DNA from: Anaeromyxobacter dehalogenans 2CP-C
GTDB lineage: Bacteria; Myxococcota; Myxococcia; Myxococcales; Anaeromyxobacteraceae
DNA length: 64,000 nucleotides
Assembly: GCF_000013385.1 (NCBI RefSeq)
Contig: NC_007760.1
Coordinates: 2,047,001-2,111,000, forward strand
Direction of reading: 5' to 3'
The translations under genes were made by a program, and so were the position numbers. The notes below the pieces were generated by a model that did not search any database, was not told the origin of the DNA, and worked only from the letters and a program-made list of their open reading frames with translations. Positions 1 through 7,628 of this stretch are shown here, in pieces; the first letter of the stretch is position 1, and each line of letters starts with the position of its first letter.

Positions 1-36
1 CCGTTGAGAACGCGCCACACCAGGCGAGGGCGAGCC

Positions 37-330
37 ATGCCGATCGACAAGTCGAAGCTCGAGGAGTTCCGGGCGCTGAATGTGGCGGTGCTCGATCCGA
101 GGACGGCGCCGGCGGAGCGCGCGGCATGCTCCACCCGGCTCGCGACCGAGGTCGTGCCAGCGCTGCTCGCTGACCGCATCGCGCTCCTCGAGCTGCTGCG
201 CGAGCTCCAGTGGTCGGGGATCGTCGCGGACCAGACGGGCAGCGCGACCGTGGTCTGTCCCGTCTGCTCCTTCGGCGAGCTCGAGGGCGGCCACCGGGAC
301 GACTGCAAGCTCGGGGCGTTCCTGCGGTAG
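37..330 (+). CDS. Small protein with Cys-rich C-terminus
   Basis: A 97-residue protein. The ATG at 37 is preceded by a purine-rich stretch (AGGCGAGGG), so I prefer it to the in-frame TTG at 4. The N-terminal two thirds are predicted helical (Leu/Ala rich, two Arg/Glu-rich helices). Near the C-terminus are CPVC and a later Cys in GGHRDDC, which with the intervening His could bind one zinc ion. It opens the plus-strand cluster of the left element. No family is recognised. A role in regulation or nucleic-acid binding is only a guess from the zinc-like motif and position. Confidence 0.6.
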   Translation: MPIDKSKLEEFRALNVAVLDPRTAPAERAACSTRLATEVVPALLADRIALLELLRELQWSGIVADQTGSATVVCPVCSFGELEGGHRDDCKLGAFLR

Positions 331-467
331 GTCGCAGGCGGGCCCGGCTGTCGGGGCCGCATGCGACGCTGAGACCTGCGGCGCGGGCTAGGCGCCGGCC
401 AGCCGAAGAGGGGTCCCCCACCCCCTGCCCGCCGCCGATTCCTCCGGGGTGCGCCTGGGGAGGCGCG

Positions 468-986
468 ATGACCATCGCCAGAGCAGCGACCAGGGAGGGC
501 GCCACGGGGCAACCGTGGCCGCCCGAGCGAACCCCAGAGGAAGAAGAAGCCGACCTGCGCCGGCAGGAGAGGGATGCCGCGGATCAGGAGCAGCTCGAGC
601 GAGCACGCGGCAAAGCTCTCCTCGCCCGCTGGACTGCGATGCTCGACGGCGTTGAGTTGAACGCGGCCGGCGCGCGGGTCGCCCTCGAGCTCGCAGCCGA
701 GATATACGAGCAGCTCGCGTCGACACTGGAGGACCTCGAGTGGTGGAAGCGCTTCGCGTGCGCCAACACCCCGCGTGCGGCGAGGGCGATCCTCGTCGCA
801 CAGAGGCGCGGCGCGGCGGCGAAGAAGGAGAACCAGCGCAGGGCTGCTCGAGCGTCGCCCACCAATGCTGAGCTCCTGAAGGCCATCCGACGCCTACAGC
901 GTTGCGAGGCCGGCGGCGAGCGCGTCATCGCGAAGCGCCTCGGCATTAGCCGCGGCCGCGTCCGTCGCCTCGCGAAGAAGGGGTAA
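468..986 (+). CDS. Helical protein with C-terminal helix-turn-helix
   Basis: A 172-residue protein starting at the ATG at 468, with GGGGAGG just upstream as ribosome-binding site. The N-terminal half is highly charged and probably coiled coil (EEEEADLRRQERDAADQ). The last 40 residues contain a short helix-turn-helix pattern in which an IAKRLGISRGRVRRLAKK segment looks like a recognition helix of the kind used to bind DNA. It lies between a small zinc-motif protein and an XRE-type regulator, so it probably belongs to the element's control or replication functions. The exact family is not recognised. Confidence 0.6.
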   Translation: MTIARAATREGATGQPWPPERTPEEEEADLRRQERDAADQEQLERARGKALLARWTAMLDGVELNAAGARVALELAAEIYEQLASTLEDLEWWKRFACANTPRAARAILVAQRRGAAAKKENQRRAARASPTNAELLKAIRRLQRCEAGGERVIAKRLGISRGRVRRLAKKG

Positions 987-1037
987 CGGTACCGCTCAGA
1001 TCCGGGGTGGAACCACCCCTGCGGCAGCGTAGCGAGC

Positions 1038-1244
1038 ATGAACGCTAACGCTGTCCCCGCCGTGAGCCCGCTGCGCGCTGCGCGGCTCCGCGCCGGCCTG
1101 AGCATGGAGAAGCTCGCCGTCGCGGCGGGTATCGGACGCGCGACCCTCTACTGGGCAGAGGTGGCGCCGCACCGGATGTCGGAGCGGACGCTCGCGGCGG
1201 TAGCCAAGGTGCTTGGCGTCACGCCGGCGGAGCTCCGGCCATGA
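1038..1244 (+). CDS. XRE/Cro-type transcriptional regulator
   Basis: A 68-residue single-domain helix-turn-helix protein. The segment LRAARLRAGLSMEKLAVAAG followed by a second helix matches the XRE/Cro fold, and the C-terminus LGVTPAELRP is typical of the end of that domain. Such small Cro-like proteins usually act as lysogeny or excision switches in phages and islands. The first codons contain GCTAACGC (1044-1051), the same octamer that forms the inverted repeat at 9647-9672, which hints that this protein or a partner may bind both places. The stop overlaps the next start by four bases (1241-1244), so the genes are translationally coupled. Confidence 0.75.
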   Translation: MNANAVPAVSPLRAARLRAGLSMEKLAVAAGIGRATLYWAEVAPHRMSERTLAAVAKVLGVTPAELRP

Positions 1245-1627
1245 CCGGCGGACGCCTTCTTGGGACAGGCGCCCCCCCTGCCCTCGCCGGCCTCGAGGCG
1301 GAGCTCAGGCGGCTCGCGCGAGAGGCGGCCCGGGAGGCCGTGCGCGAGGCGCTCCAGGACCTCCCCGGCCCGGCGCCGCGGCTCACGACGCTCGCGCGCC
1401 ACGCGCGAGGCGCGGGCGTCGGGCAGGCCACCCTGCGGCGCTGGGCGCGCGCCGCCGGCGTCCATCGGCAGGCAAATGGCCGGTACGTCGCGGCCGACCT
1501 TGACCGCGCGATCGAGCTCGGCGGGAAGCCGCCCCCGGCCGCGCCAACGTCCCCCGTGCGCGACCTGGCGGCCGCTCGGGCCCGCCGCGCCGCGGCGGCG
1601 CTGCTGCGGAAGGGCGGTGGCCGGTGA
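1241..1627 (+). CDS. Putative MerR/excisionase-like DNA-binding protein
   Basis: A 128-residue protein starting in a four-base overlap with the XRE gene. After a helical, Arg/Glu-rich N-terminus (about residues 15-45) comes a helix-turn-helix-like stretch, LTTLARHARGAGVGQATLRR, followed by a short wing-like segment (NGRYVAADLDRAIELG) of the kind seen in excisionase or AlpA-type winged helices. The tail is Ala/Arg rich and probably disordered. Its position beside a Cro-like gene and before the replication gene suits an excision or regulatory factor, but no specific family can be assigned with certainty. Confidence 0.6.
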   Translation: MTGGRLLGTGAPPALAGLEAELRRLAREAAREAVREALQDLPGPAPRLTTLARHARGAGVGQATLRRWARAAGVHRQANGRYVAADLDRAIELGGKPPPAAPTSPVRDLAAARARRAAAALLRKGGGR

Positions 1628-2073
1628 CCAGGTTCGAGACCCGCCTCCTCAAGGCTCTGCGCGCGAGGCCGGAGCGCACCGTGAGCGACCTCGGCGCAGA
1701 GCTCGGGCGCGGGCGCGTGGACGTCACTCGGGCGCTCCTGTGGCTCGAGCGCGACCGCCTCGTCGTGCGTACCCGTTACCCCCGTGGCTGCGCCACCTGG
1801 TGCGCCGCCCCGGCGGCGGCGCAGCCGGCACCAGCGGCCCGCCGCTCGAGCCCGAGCAGGCGAGACCCCGAGCGGACCCGCCGCGAGGAGTGCCGAAGCT
1901 GCGGCGCGAGATTCGTCGCGATTCGCGCGCACAACGGCAAGTTTCCGAAGACGTGCTCCGCGCCGTGCCGCCTCGCCGCGCTCGATCGCTACATCGCAGG
2001 CCTGCAGCGCGCCCGCGACACGCTCGCGGAGCAGATCGACGGCGACGCCAGCCGGGGGCCGGGGCGGCGATGA
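1624..2073 (+). CDS. Winged-helix protein with C-terminal zinc ribbon
   Basis: A 149-residue protein, GTG start at 1624 overlapping the previous stop by four bases. Residues 5-60 look like a winged helix (FETRLLKALRARPERTVSDL, then a helix and VVRTRYPRG as wing). Residues about 90-120 carry CRSCG...CSAPC, a two-knuckle zinc ribbon. The combination is common in small phage DNA-binding proteins. It overlaps the primase-helicase start by four bases (2070-2073), so the two are almost certainly co-translated, and it may load or regulate the replication enzyme. That last point is inference from arrangement only. Confidence 0.65.
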   Translation: MTRFETRLLKALRARPERTVSDLGAELGRGRVDVTRALLWLERDRLVVRTRYPRGCATWCAAPAAAQPAPAARRSSPSRRDPERTRREECRSCGARFVAIRAHNGKFPKTCSAPCRLAALDRYIAGLQRARDTLAEQIDGDASRGPGRR

Positions 2074-4145
2074 CGACCCCGAGCGCAGGCGCCGAGCAGA
2101 CGCGCGCCGCCGTTACCCCGCCGCAGATCACCGTGGGAGCCGGCCTCACGCGGCCGCGCGGCCACCGCCTCCAGGTCGTGGATGTAGCGGACCTGGCGCG
2201 GGTGCTGGGCGAGCAGCCCGCGGACGTCGACGGGTGGTGGAGCCCGCACGTCTGGCGGGGCGACACGCGCGACGGCGCCGCGTGGCAGGCGGCCTGCGCG
2301 GTCGCGCTCGACATGGACCGCGACGGCCATGCCGCGCTTCCCGACGAGCTCGCGCGCCGCCTCGAGGAGGCCGCTGCCGACGGGAGCCTCCCGGGGTCGA
2401 TCTTCCATCGCACGCCCGCCGGGGCGCGCGTCGTCTTCGCGCTCGCCGAGCCCTGCAGCGACCGCGACGCATTCGACCGCGCGGCCGCCGGTGCGGCCCA
2501 GGCGCTCGCGGCGCAGCTCCGCGAGCTCGACATCACCGGGATCGGCGTGGACCCCAAGCCGCATCGCGACCTGGCCCGGCTCTACTACACACCGAACGCC
2601 ATCGCGAAGGGCGTGCGCCGCCAAGCCGCGGTGCTGGTGATGCGGCGCGCGCCGTACAGCGTCGAGCAGCTCGCGGCGCTCCGTGAGGCGGACGAGCCAC
2701 CCGCCGCGCCGGCAGCCGTCCAGCCGCCGCGGGCGGGCGCGACGGGTGCGGTTCGCCGGGCGCGCGCATGGCTCGCGAAGAAGGAGCCCGCGGTTCAGGG
2801 GGAGCACGGCGACGATCAGACCTTCCGCGCCGCGGCTGCCCTGGTGCGGGACTTCGACCTGGACGACGAGGATGCGCTGGCGCTGCTGCTCGAGTGGAAC
2901 CAGGGCTGCTCGCCTCCGTGGACCGAGCAGGAGCTGCGCGGCAAGCTGCGGTCGGCGCGGAGGAACGGGAAGCACGCCCCGGGCGCGAAGCTCGCGGAGT
3001 CGCCTCCGCGCTCCGCGCAGCCGGAAGCTGGCGCTTCCATCACGCCGGCGGCCCCCGCGCCCTTCTCGATCGCGTCCGTGCTCGATGAGCAGGAGAGCCG
3101 GCTCGAGCGCGGCACCGAGCGGATCGCCACCGGCTGGACGCGGCTCGACGCTGCCCTCGGCGGCGGTCTCGCCGTGCCCTCCCTGGTCGTGCTCGGCGCG
3201 CCACCGAAGGCGGGCAAGAGCTCCTGGTCGCAGATCCTCGCCGTCCGGCACGTCGAGGCCGGCGGCGTCGCGTACGTGCTCGACCTCGAGAACGGGCCTC
3301 GCCGCGTGCTCCGGCAGATCATGTGCCGCCGCGCGGAAGTCGGTCCGGGCGAGGCCGCTCGGGCCCTGGCGGACCGCCGCACAGGGGTCTTCACGTCGCG
3401 CGAGGCCGTCGAGCGGTGGAACGCGGCAAAGGCCTGGCTCCGCACCACCCTCGGCCCTTCCCTCTTCCTCGAGTGCACGCCGCCGGCGGACCTCGAGGCG
3501 CGCGTCGCCGGCGTGCGCCAGGTGGCGGGCGACCGGAAGCTGCTCCTGGTCGTCGACTCGCTGCAGAAGCTCCCGGGCGACCCGCGCGACGACCGCCGGA
3601 CGACGATCGACAAGTGGATCCGCACCTTCGAGCGGCTCCGGTACCAGTTCGACGCGACCATCCTGGTGATCTCGGAGATCCGGCGCGGCCGCGAAGGGTA
3701 CGCGGCGCGTGAGGACGCCTTCAAGGAAAGCGGCGGCATCGAGTACGGCTGCGACCTGGCGATGACGCTCAACCGGCCGGCGGCCGACGAGGACACCGAG
3801 GCGCCGGCGACCCTTCGCGTCGAGCTCGCCCGCGACACCGAGGAGGACCCTCGCGGCGAGGTCGCGTCCTACCGCGCCGTGCGGCCCTGGTACGGGCTCG
3901 AGGAGGTCGATCCGGTGCCACTCTCGAAGGGGCGTCGCGGCGGGCGCGGGCCGGAGCCGGTGAAGGCAGAGGCCGCGCGCGAGTTCCTGCGGCAGCGCCT
4001 GGCCGCTGGCCCAGCCCGGGTCTCCGAGGTCCTCGGCGACGGCCGGGCGGCCGGGTTCTCCGAGTCCACGCTCCGCCGGGCCGGCCGCGAGCTCGGCCTC
4101 GCATCCTGCACGGTGCAGCTCAAGACCGGCTGGAGGCTCCCGTGA
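2070..4145 (+). CDS. Primase-helicase replication protein
   Basis: A 691-residue fusion. Residues about 40-190 resemble an archaeo-eukaryotic-type primase: DMD at 81-83 gives the acidic metal ligands and a DPKPHRDLARLYY segment follows near 165. A helical PriCT-like linker (residues about 235-305, with LLEWNQGCSPPW) precedes a RecA/DnaB-like ATPase. Its Walker A is GAPPKAGKSS near residue 375, its Walker B LLLVVDS near 490, and ILVISEIRRG forms the next strand. The C-terminus has a small winged-helix-like segment. Such proteins prime and unwind DNA for autonomous replication of phages and satellites. The inverted-repeat array 15 bases downstream is a likely origin. It is the largest gene of the element and its best evidence of self-replication. 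Confidence 0.85.
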   Translation: MTTPSAGAEQTRAAVTPPQITVGAGLTRPRGHRLQVVDVADLARVLGEQPADVDGWWSPHVWRGDTRDGAAWQAACAVALDMDRDGHAALPDELARRLEEAAADGSLPGSIFHRTPAGARVVFALAEPCSDRDAFDRAAAGAAQALAAQLRELDITGIGVDPKPHRDLARLYYTPNAIAKGVRRQAAVLVMRRAPYSVEQLAALREADEPPAAPAAVQPPRAGATGAVRRARAWLAKKEPAVQGEHGDDQTFRAAAALVRDFDLDDEDALALLLEWNQGCSPPWTEQELRGKLRSARRNGKHAPGAKLAESPPRSAQPEAGASITPAAPAPFSIASVLDEQESRLERGTERIATGWTRLDAALGGGLAVPSLVVLGAPPKAGKSSWSQILAVRHVEAGGVAYVLDLENGPRRVLRQIMCRRAEVGPGEAARALADRRTGVFTSREAVERWNAAKAWLRTTLGPSLFLECTPPADLEARVAGVRQVAGDRKLLLVVDSLQKLPGDPRDDRRTTIDKWIRTFERLRYQFDATILVISEIRRGREGYAAREDAFKESGGIEYGCDLAMTLNRPAADEDTEAPATLRVELARDTEEDPRGEVASYRAVRPWYGLEEVDPVPLSKGRRGGRGPEPVKAEAAREFLRQRLAAGPARVSEVLGDGRAAGFSESTLRRAGRELGLASCTVQLKTGWRLP

Positions 4146-4159
4146 CGCACGGCCGCGCC

Positions 4160-4341
4160 GCCTGTCAGGTTTCAAGTTTCAACCCCTATAGGGGGAACTT
4201 GAAACCTGACAGGCTGGAGCCTTCGCAGCGCTCCAGCTCTGCCTGTCACGCGCGCCTTTCAGGTTTTCTGAACCTGACAGGCCTGAGCCGCAGCGAAAAG
4301 AACGTCGCGCCTGTCAAGTGGTCAAGTCCAACTCGACAGGC
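4160..4341. repeat. Inverted-repeat (iteron-like) array, candidate replication origin
   Basis: The octamer GCCTGTCA or a one-base variant occurs six times in alternating orientation, forming three successive inverted pairs: 4160/4214, 4241/4282 and 4309/4341. The first pair is the outside of a perfect 19-bp inverted repeat (4160-4178 with 4196-4214) whose loop holds the palindrome CCCCTATAGGGG (4183-4194). The second pair contains TCAGGTT/AACCTGA (4259-4265, 4271-4277). The array starts 15 bases after the primase-helicase stop. By analogy with P4-like and PICI islands this is a likely origin or its regulatory site. That role is inferred. Confidence 0.6.
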
Positions 4342-4413
4342 AAACGGCCGGAACGCCCGCGGGCCGCTGCTGGCAGGGCACAGGCACGCCGCCCGGCGCC
4401 CGGAGGGCAAGCC

Positions 4414-4875
4414 GTGAGGCACGACGGCGACACGCCCCGGCGCTTCTGCTCCATCGAGGAGTGCGAGAAGCCGGCCGAGCGGGTCACGGCGGAGGACGTT
4501 GCGCTCTGCGCGATGCACCGCAAGCGCCTGTTCCGGCTGCGCCACGGCATGCCCGCGCCCGATATGGCCGAGCCGCCGTCGCGTAGCGGCGGCGGTCCGG
4601 CGGCGTGCCGCAGGGCCGGCCCGACGCCGCTCGAGCGAGTCATCGTCGCGGGCGACGCCCTCCTCGAGGTGTCGAGCGAGGACGATCGCGCCTTCGACCA
4701 CGCCCTCGCGCGCTTCAAGGCCGCGTGCGCGTACTGGATGCGGTCCGAGGGGTGGACGCCGCCACCCGCCCTGCGCGACGTGGCCTCCGGCGCGGCGCCG
4801 GAAGCCCGGGGCGCCCCGCCGCCCGCGCAGCTCGACCAGGTCCAGACTCCTCGCCGCGTCGCGGCGGACGGGTGA
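4414..4875 (+). CDS. Small Cys/His-rich protein, unknown
   Basis: A 153-residue protein. I chose the GTG at 4414 because GGAGGGCAAG lies just upstream. Longer in-frame starts would run back into the inverted-repeat array. The N-terminus holds FCSIEECEKPAERVTAEDVA and then CAMHRKRL, a C-x4-C...C-x2-H pattern resembling the short treble-clef fingers of HNH-type or phage zinc proteins. The remainder is helical (DHALARFKAACAYWMRSEGW) with a Pro-rich tail. It is the first gene after the candidate origin. No function can be assigned beyond probable zinc binding. Confidence 0.55.
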   Translation: MRHDGDTPRRFCSIEECEKPAERVTAEDVALCAMHRKRLFRLRHGMPAPDMAEPPSRSGGGPAACRRAGPTPLERVIVAGDALLEVSSEDDRAFDHALARFKAACAYWMRSEGWTPPPALRDVASGAAPEARGAPPPAQLDQVQTPRRVAADG

Positions 4876-4881
4876 CCCGAC

Positions 4882-5181
4882 GTGGCCGCCGGCCCTCTCG
4901 AGCTCGAAGCGCCTCCCGACGTCGGCCTCCTGGCCGATTCAGCGGAGGCGCTCGAGGCGGGCCGGGTCCCGGCGGAGGTCGCGCTCGAGGAGCTGCTCCA
5001 CCTGCTCGAGCAACGCCCCGCGGTGGCGCGCGAGCTCCGGCGCCGCCGGGCGCTCCGCCGCGTCGCCGAGCTGCTCGCGTCCGGCGAGTACCCGTCCGTT
5101 CGCGCCGCGGCGCCGCGCGTCGCGCGCGAGGTCGGCTCGCAGCCGGAAACCATCCGCTGGTGGTGGGCGGAGGCCCGTTGA
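4882..5181 (+). CDS. Small helical protein, probable DNA-binding
   Basis: A 99-residue protein, GTG start at 4882 directly after the preceding stop. It is strongly helical and Glu/Ala/Arg rich. The C-terminal 45 residues include RRVAELLASGEYPSVRAAA followed by REVGSQPETIRWWW, which resembles a helix-turn-helix of resolvase type (helix, turn at GSQPET, recognition helix ending in a tryptophan cluster). It sits in the run of small plus-strand genes downstream of the candidate origin. Family not recognised. Confidence 0.5.
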   Translation: MAAGPLELEAPPDVGLLADSAEALEAGRVPAEVALEELLHLLEQRPAVARELRRRRALRRVAELLASGEYPSVRAAAPRVAREVGSQPETIRWWWAEAR

Positions 5182-5227
5182 GACCCACCACCATCCCGAC
5201 GAGGCTGTGACCAGGAGGAAGCCGCTG

Positions 5228-5806
5228 ATGCCCGCACCGACGAAACCCGACCCGAGAACCGAGCTCGCGCTCACCCGCGAGCGCCTCAGTGACCTCGGCC
5301 AGAAGTTCCCCCAGGCCAACGCCGCGGTCTCGGCCGCCGCCGTCGCAGCCGAGCGCGCGAAGGTCGAGCTGGACCTCCGGCCCGACGACAAGGACGCGCG
5401 CAAGGCGGCCGACGCCGCGGCGGAGCGGTTCGAGGAGGTCGTCGGCGAGCGCGACACCATCCTCGAGGCCATCGAGCGCCTGCGGAAGCACGAGAACACG
5501 CTCGCCGCGATGGTGGCCGCCGAGACCACCGCCGACATGGCCCAGGCGCAGGCCGCCGCCCGGAAGGCGAACGCCGACGCGGTCCGCGCCGGCGCCCCCG
5601 CGGTTCTCGCCTGGGTCGGGCGCATCATCCTCGACAGCGAGCTCGCGGGACGGCAGGTCGCGAACCTCGGCCAGCTCATCGCCGAGTACCTCACCGGCTC
5701 GTTCCAGCACTCGTCGCTCTCCTCGGGCTACCAGCAGGGGATCAACGCCGCGTGGGCGGAGTCCCGCCGGCTCCGCGAGGCGCTGGAGCGTGGGGAGGTC
5801 CTGTGA
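5228..5806 (+). CDS. Hypothetical coiled-coil protein
   Basis: A 192-residue protein from the ATG at 5228 (AGGAGG-like purines lie about 12 bases upstream, at 5212-5219). Residues 10-125 are almost entirely helical with heptad-like spacing and many Ala, Glu and Arg, suggesting a long coiled coil (FEEVVGERDTILEAIERLRK). A more hydrophobic segment follows (APAVLAWVGRIILDSELAG), then a Ser/Gln-rich stretch and an acidic tail. The stop overlaps the next GTG by four bases. The composition would fit a scaffold or structural accessory protein of a phage-related element, but no family is recognised, so this is only a possibility. Confidence 0.5.
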   Translation: MPAPTKPDPRTELALTRERLSDLGQKFPQANAAVSAAAVAAERAKVELDLRPDDKDARKAADAAAERFEEVVGERDTILEAIERLRKHENTLAAMVAAETTADMAQAQAAARKANADAVRAGAPAVLAWVGRIILDSELAGRQVANLGQLIAEYLTGSFQHSSLSSGYQQGINAAWAESRRLREALERGEVL

Positions 5807-6168
5807 CGCGCCCGCTCGCCGAGATCGAGAAGCAGGCCACGCTACAGCGCACCCGCGACGAGCTGGTGGCGAAGCTCAACGCCGGCGGCATCACCGCCGA
5901 CCAGGCGGCGATCGACCTCGAGCGCCTGCACGCCATCCACGACGAGCTGGACGCGCTGAAGCCGGCCCCGCCCGCGCCGCCGCCGCCCGTCCTCCCCGAC
6001 GTCGGGAAGCTCTCGCGGAGCGATGCCGCGGCGAAGGCGGCCGAGATCCGCAAACGGCCGGAGTACTTCACCGGCCGGCGCGCGGACGGGACCCGCCTCG
6101 CCCCCGACGAATACGAGCACCTTATCCGCGAGCACGCCGAGCTGAACGCTCGCGCGCAGGAGGAGTGA
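5803..6168 (+). CDS. Hypothetical small helical protein
   Basis: A 121-residue protein with a GTG start at 5803 in a four-base overlap with the previous stop. It begins with a helical, Gln/Glu-rich segment (IEKQATLQRTRDELVAKLNA), has a Pro/Ala linker near residue 65, and ends in a second charged helical part with RKRPEYFTGRRADGTRLAPD. The overlap indicates coupled translation with its upstream coiled-coil neighbour, so the two may form a complex. No known family is seen. Confidence 0.5.
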   Translation: MTRPLAEIEKQATLQRTRDELVAKLNAGGITADQAAIDLERLHAIHDELDALKPAPPAPPPPVLPDVGKLSRSDAAAKAAEIRKRPEYFTGRRADGTRLAPDEYEHLIREHAELNARAQEE

Positions 6169-6171
6169 CAC

Positions 6172-6591
6172 ATGGCGACGATGATCCGAGTGAAGCCCCT
6201 CGCAGTGACCAGCGTCGCCAGCATCTCGACGGGCGCTCTGACGTACGCGGCCTGCGCCGCGGACGAGATCGCGGTGCTCGTCGGCGACAGCGTCGCGCGC
6301 CAGCGCCTCGGGAGCGAGACGCGCGAGGCCCTGAACTTCTGGGCGAACAGGCCACGTAGCGCGCCCGCCGTGGCTGGCGGCTCTGTCCGCGCCTTCGTCG
6401 CCGCGCCCGGTGTGAACGGAGACGGGCTCGAGGCGGCGGGGACCACCGTCCTGAACACCACCGCGGTGGACGAGACGAAGGTGGGCGTCATCGTCGGCGC
6501 GATGGCGGCGGCCTGCCTCGACAAGTCGTCGCTCCTCCACGCCTCGATCGCGATGGCGCTCGACCAGTTCGTCTCCCGGTTCGGCGTCTGA
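6172..6591 (+). CDS. Hypothetical protein of the mobile element
   Basis: A 139-residue protein, ATG at 6172 three bases after the previous stop, with AGGAGG-like purines (CAGGAGGAG) at the junction. It is unlike its helical neighbours: rich in Ala, Val, Ser, Thr and Gly with alternating hydrophobic residues (TTVLNTTAVDETKVGVIVGA), so beta-rich. Small beta-rich proteins in this position are sometimes virion decoration or tail-completion proteins, but nothing in the sequence proves that. Function unknown. Confidence 0.5.
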   Translation: MATMIRVKPLAVTSVASISTGALTYAACAADEIAVLVGDSVARQRLGSETREALNFWANRPRSAPAVAGGSVRAFVAAPGVNGDGLEAAGTTVLNTTAVDETKVGVIVGAMAAACLDKSSLLHASIAMALDQFVSRFGV

Positions 6592-6606
6592 CGGAGGCAT
6601 TGCGCC

Positions 6607-6930
6607 ATGGCGGCAGCGAAGCGCATCGCAAAGCAGGGGGCGCGCGGGACGGCGGCGGGGGTCGCCGAGCTGCGCGCGCTCGTCGAGACCCACGCTCCCG
6701 GCGCGTGCCCGCGCTGCGGCGAGGCGCTGTCCAGCCGCAGCGCCCTCGCCCGGCGCGCGCTGCGCATCGCCGCCCAGCTCGCGGCCGGGCGGGCCGGCCT
6801 CCGTCGCCGGGGCCGGGGCCGCCGCGCCGCGGAGGGCGCCGCCATGGACCTCCTCGCGCTCGCCGAGGCCCTGCTCCACTCGGACGGCGCATGCAGGCGG
6901 CCTCCCGCCGCGTTCACGAGGGGCACCTGA
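6607..6930 (+). CDS. Small Cys-motif protein
   Basis: A 107-residue, strongly basic protein (ATG at 6607). The middle has CPRCGEALSSRSALARRALR, a CxxC knuckle that could be half of a zinc ribbon, and a later lone Cys in DGACRR. The rest is Ala/Arg-rich helix. Its stop and the start of the terminase small subunit share one base (TGATG at 6928-6932), so the two genes are coupled. A role in DNA binding alongside the terminase subunit is possible but not shown. Confidence 0.5.
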   Translation: MAAAKRIAKQGARGTAAGVAELRALVETHAPGACPRCGEALSSRSALARRALRIAAQLAAGRAGLRRRGRGRRAAEGAAMDLLALAEALLHSDGACRRPPAAFTRGT

Positions 6931-7628
6931 TGGCGCCCAGGTTGAGAAAAGCTGAGGTCGCGCTCACCGCGAAGCAGCTACGGTTCGTCCAGGAGTACCC
7001 GGTGGACCTCTGCGGCGCGAAGGCCGCCGTGCGCGCCGGCTACTCGCCACGCACGGCCGATCGCATCGCGTCGCGCCTCCTCCGCCACCCGCGCATCGCC
7101 GCCCTGTTGGCCGATCACGCCGCCCAGGTCGGCGCCAGGCTCGACCTCACGGTGAAGCGGCTCGAGGAGGAACTCGCCCGGGTCGCGTACTTCGACCTCC
7201 GCGAGCTCTTCGACGACCGCGGCCAGCTCCTCGCCCTCGAGGACATGCCGGAGAACGCCCGGCGCGCCGTTGCCTCGATCGAGATCGAGGACCTCTTCGA
7301 AGGGCGCGGCCGCAGCCGCGAGCGGGTCGGCGTGGTCCGGAAAGTCAAGCTCTGGTCCAAGACCGAGGCGCTCCGCCTCGGCTTTCAGCGCCTGGGTGCC
7401 CTGGTCGAGCGCCACGAAGTCGCGGTCGCCGACATGGCCGTGCGCGAGGTCTCCGACGCCGAGTGGGAGATGCTCGCGATCCTGACCCACCACGTGGTGC
7501 CGACCGTCGCCGCTCCGGGTGCGCAGCCGGAGCTGCCGGCGGCGTGCCCCTCATCCGGCGAGGCCGCACCCGAGCCGGCCGTGCAGGTCACGTACCTTCA
7601 GCCGCAGGACGGAGACACGGATGCCTGA
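6930..7628 (+). CDS. Phage terminase small subunit (TerS)
   Basis: A 232-residue protein. The N-terminus LTAKQLRFVQEYPVDLCGAK, followed by AAVRAGYSPRTADRIASRLL and a segment of the type HPRI..L, is the signature of the Terminase_2/XtmA small-subunit family, which recognises pac or cos DNA and hands it to the large subunit. The middle part (residues about 60-160) is helical and the C-terminus is low complexity. No large terminase gene follows. In phage-inducible islands a lone TerS redirects a helper phage's packaging machinery to the island genome, which fits this context. The stop overlaps the next start by eight bases. Confidence 0.8.
   Translation: MAPRLRKAEVALTAKQLRFVQEYPVDLCGAKAAVRAGYSPRTADRIASRLLRHPRIAALLADHAAQVGARLDLTVKRLEEELARVAYFDLRELFDDRGQLLALEDMPENARRAVASIEIEDLFEGRGRSRERVGVVRKVKLWSKTEALRLGFQRLGALVERHEVAVADMAVREVSDAEWEMLAILTHHVVPTVAAPGAQPELPAACPSSGEAAPEPAVQVTYLQPQDGDTDA

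Noticed and set aside
1989-4175. Long antisense frame opposite the primase-helicase
   Set aside because: Very GC-rich codons make antisense frames open by chance. The plus frame has clear ATPase and primase motifs.
4142-4417. Open frame through the left inverted-repeat array
   Set aside because: The translation simply reads the repeats, has a poor start and overlaps the better GTG start at 4414.
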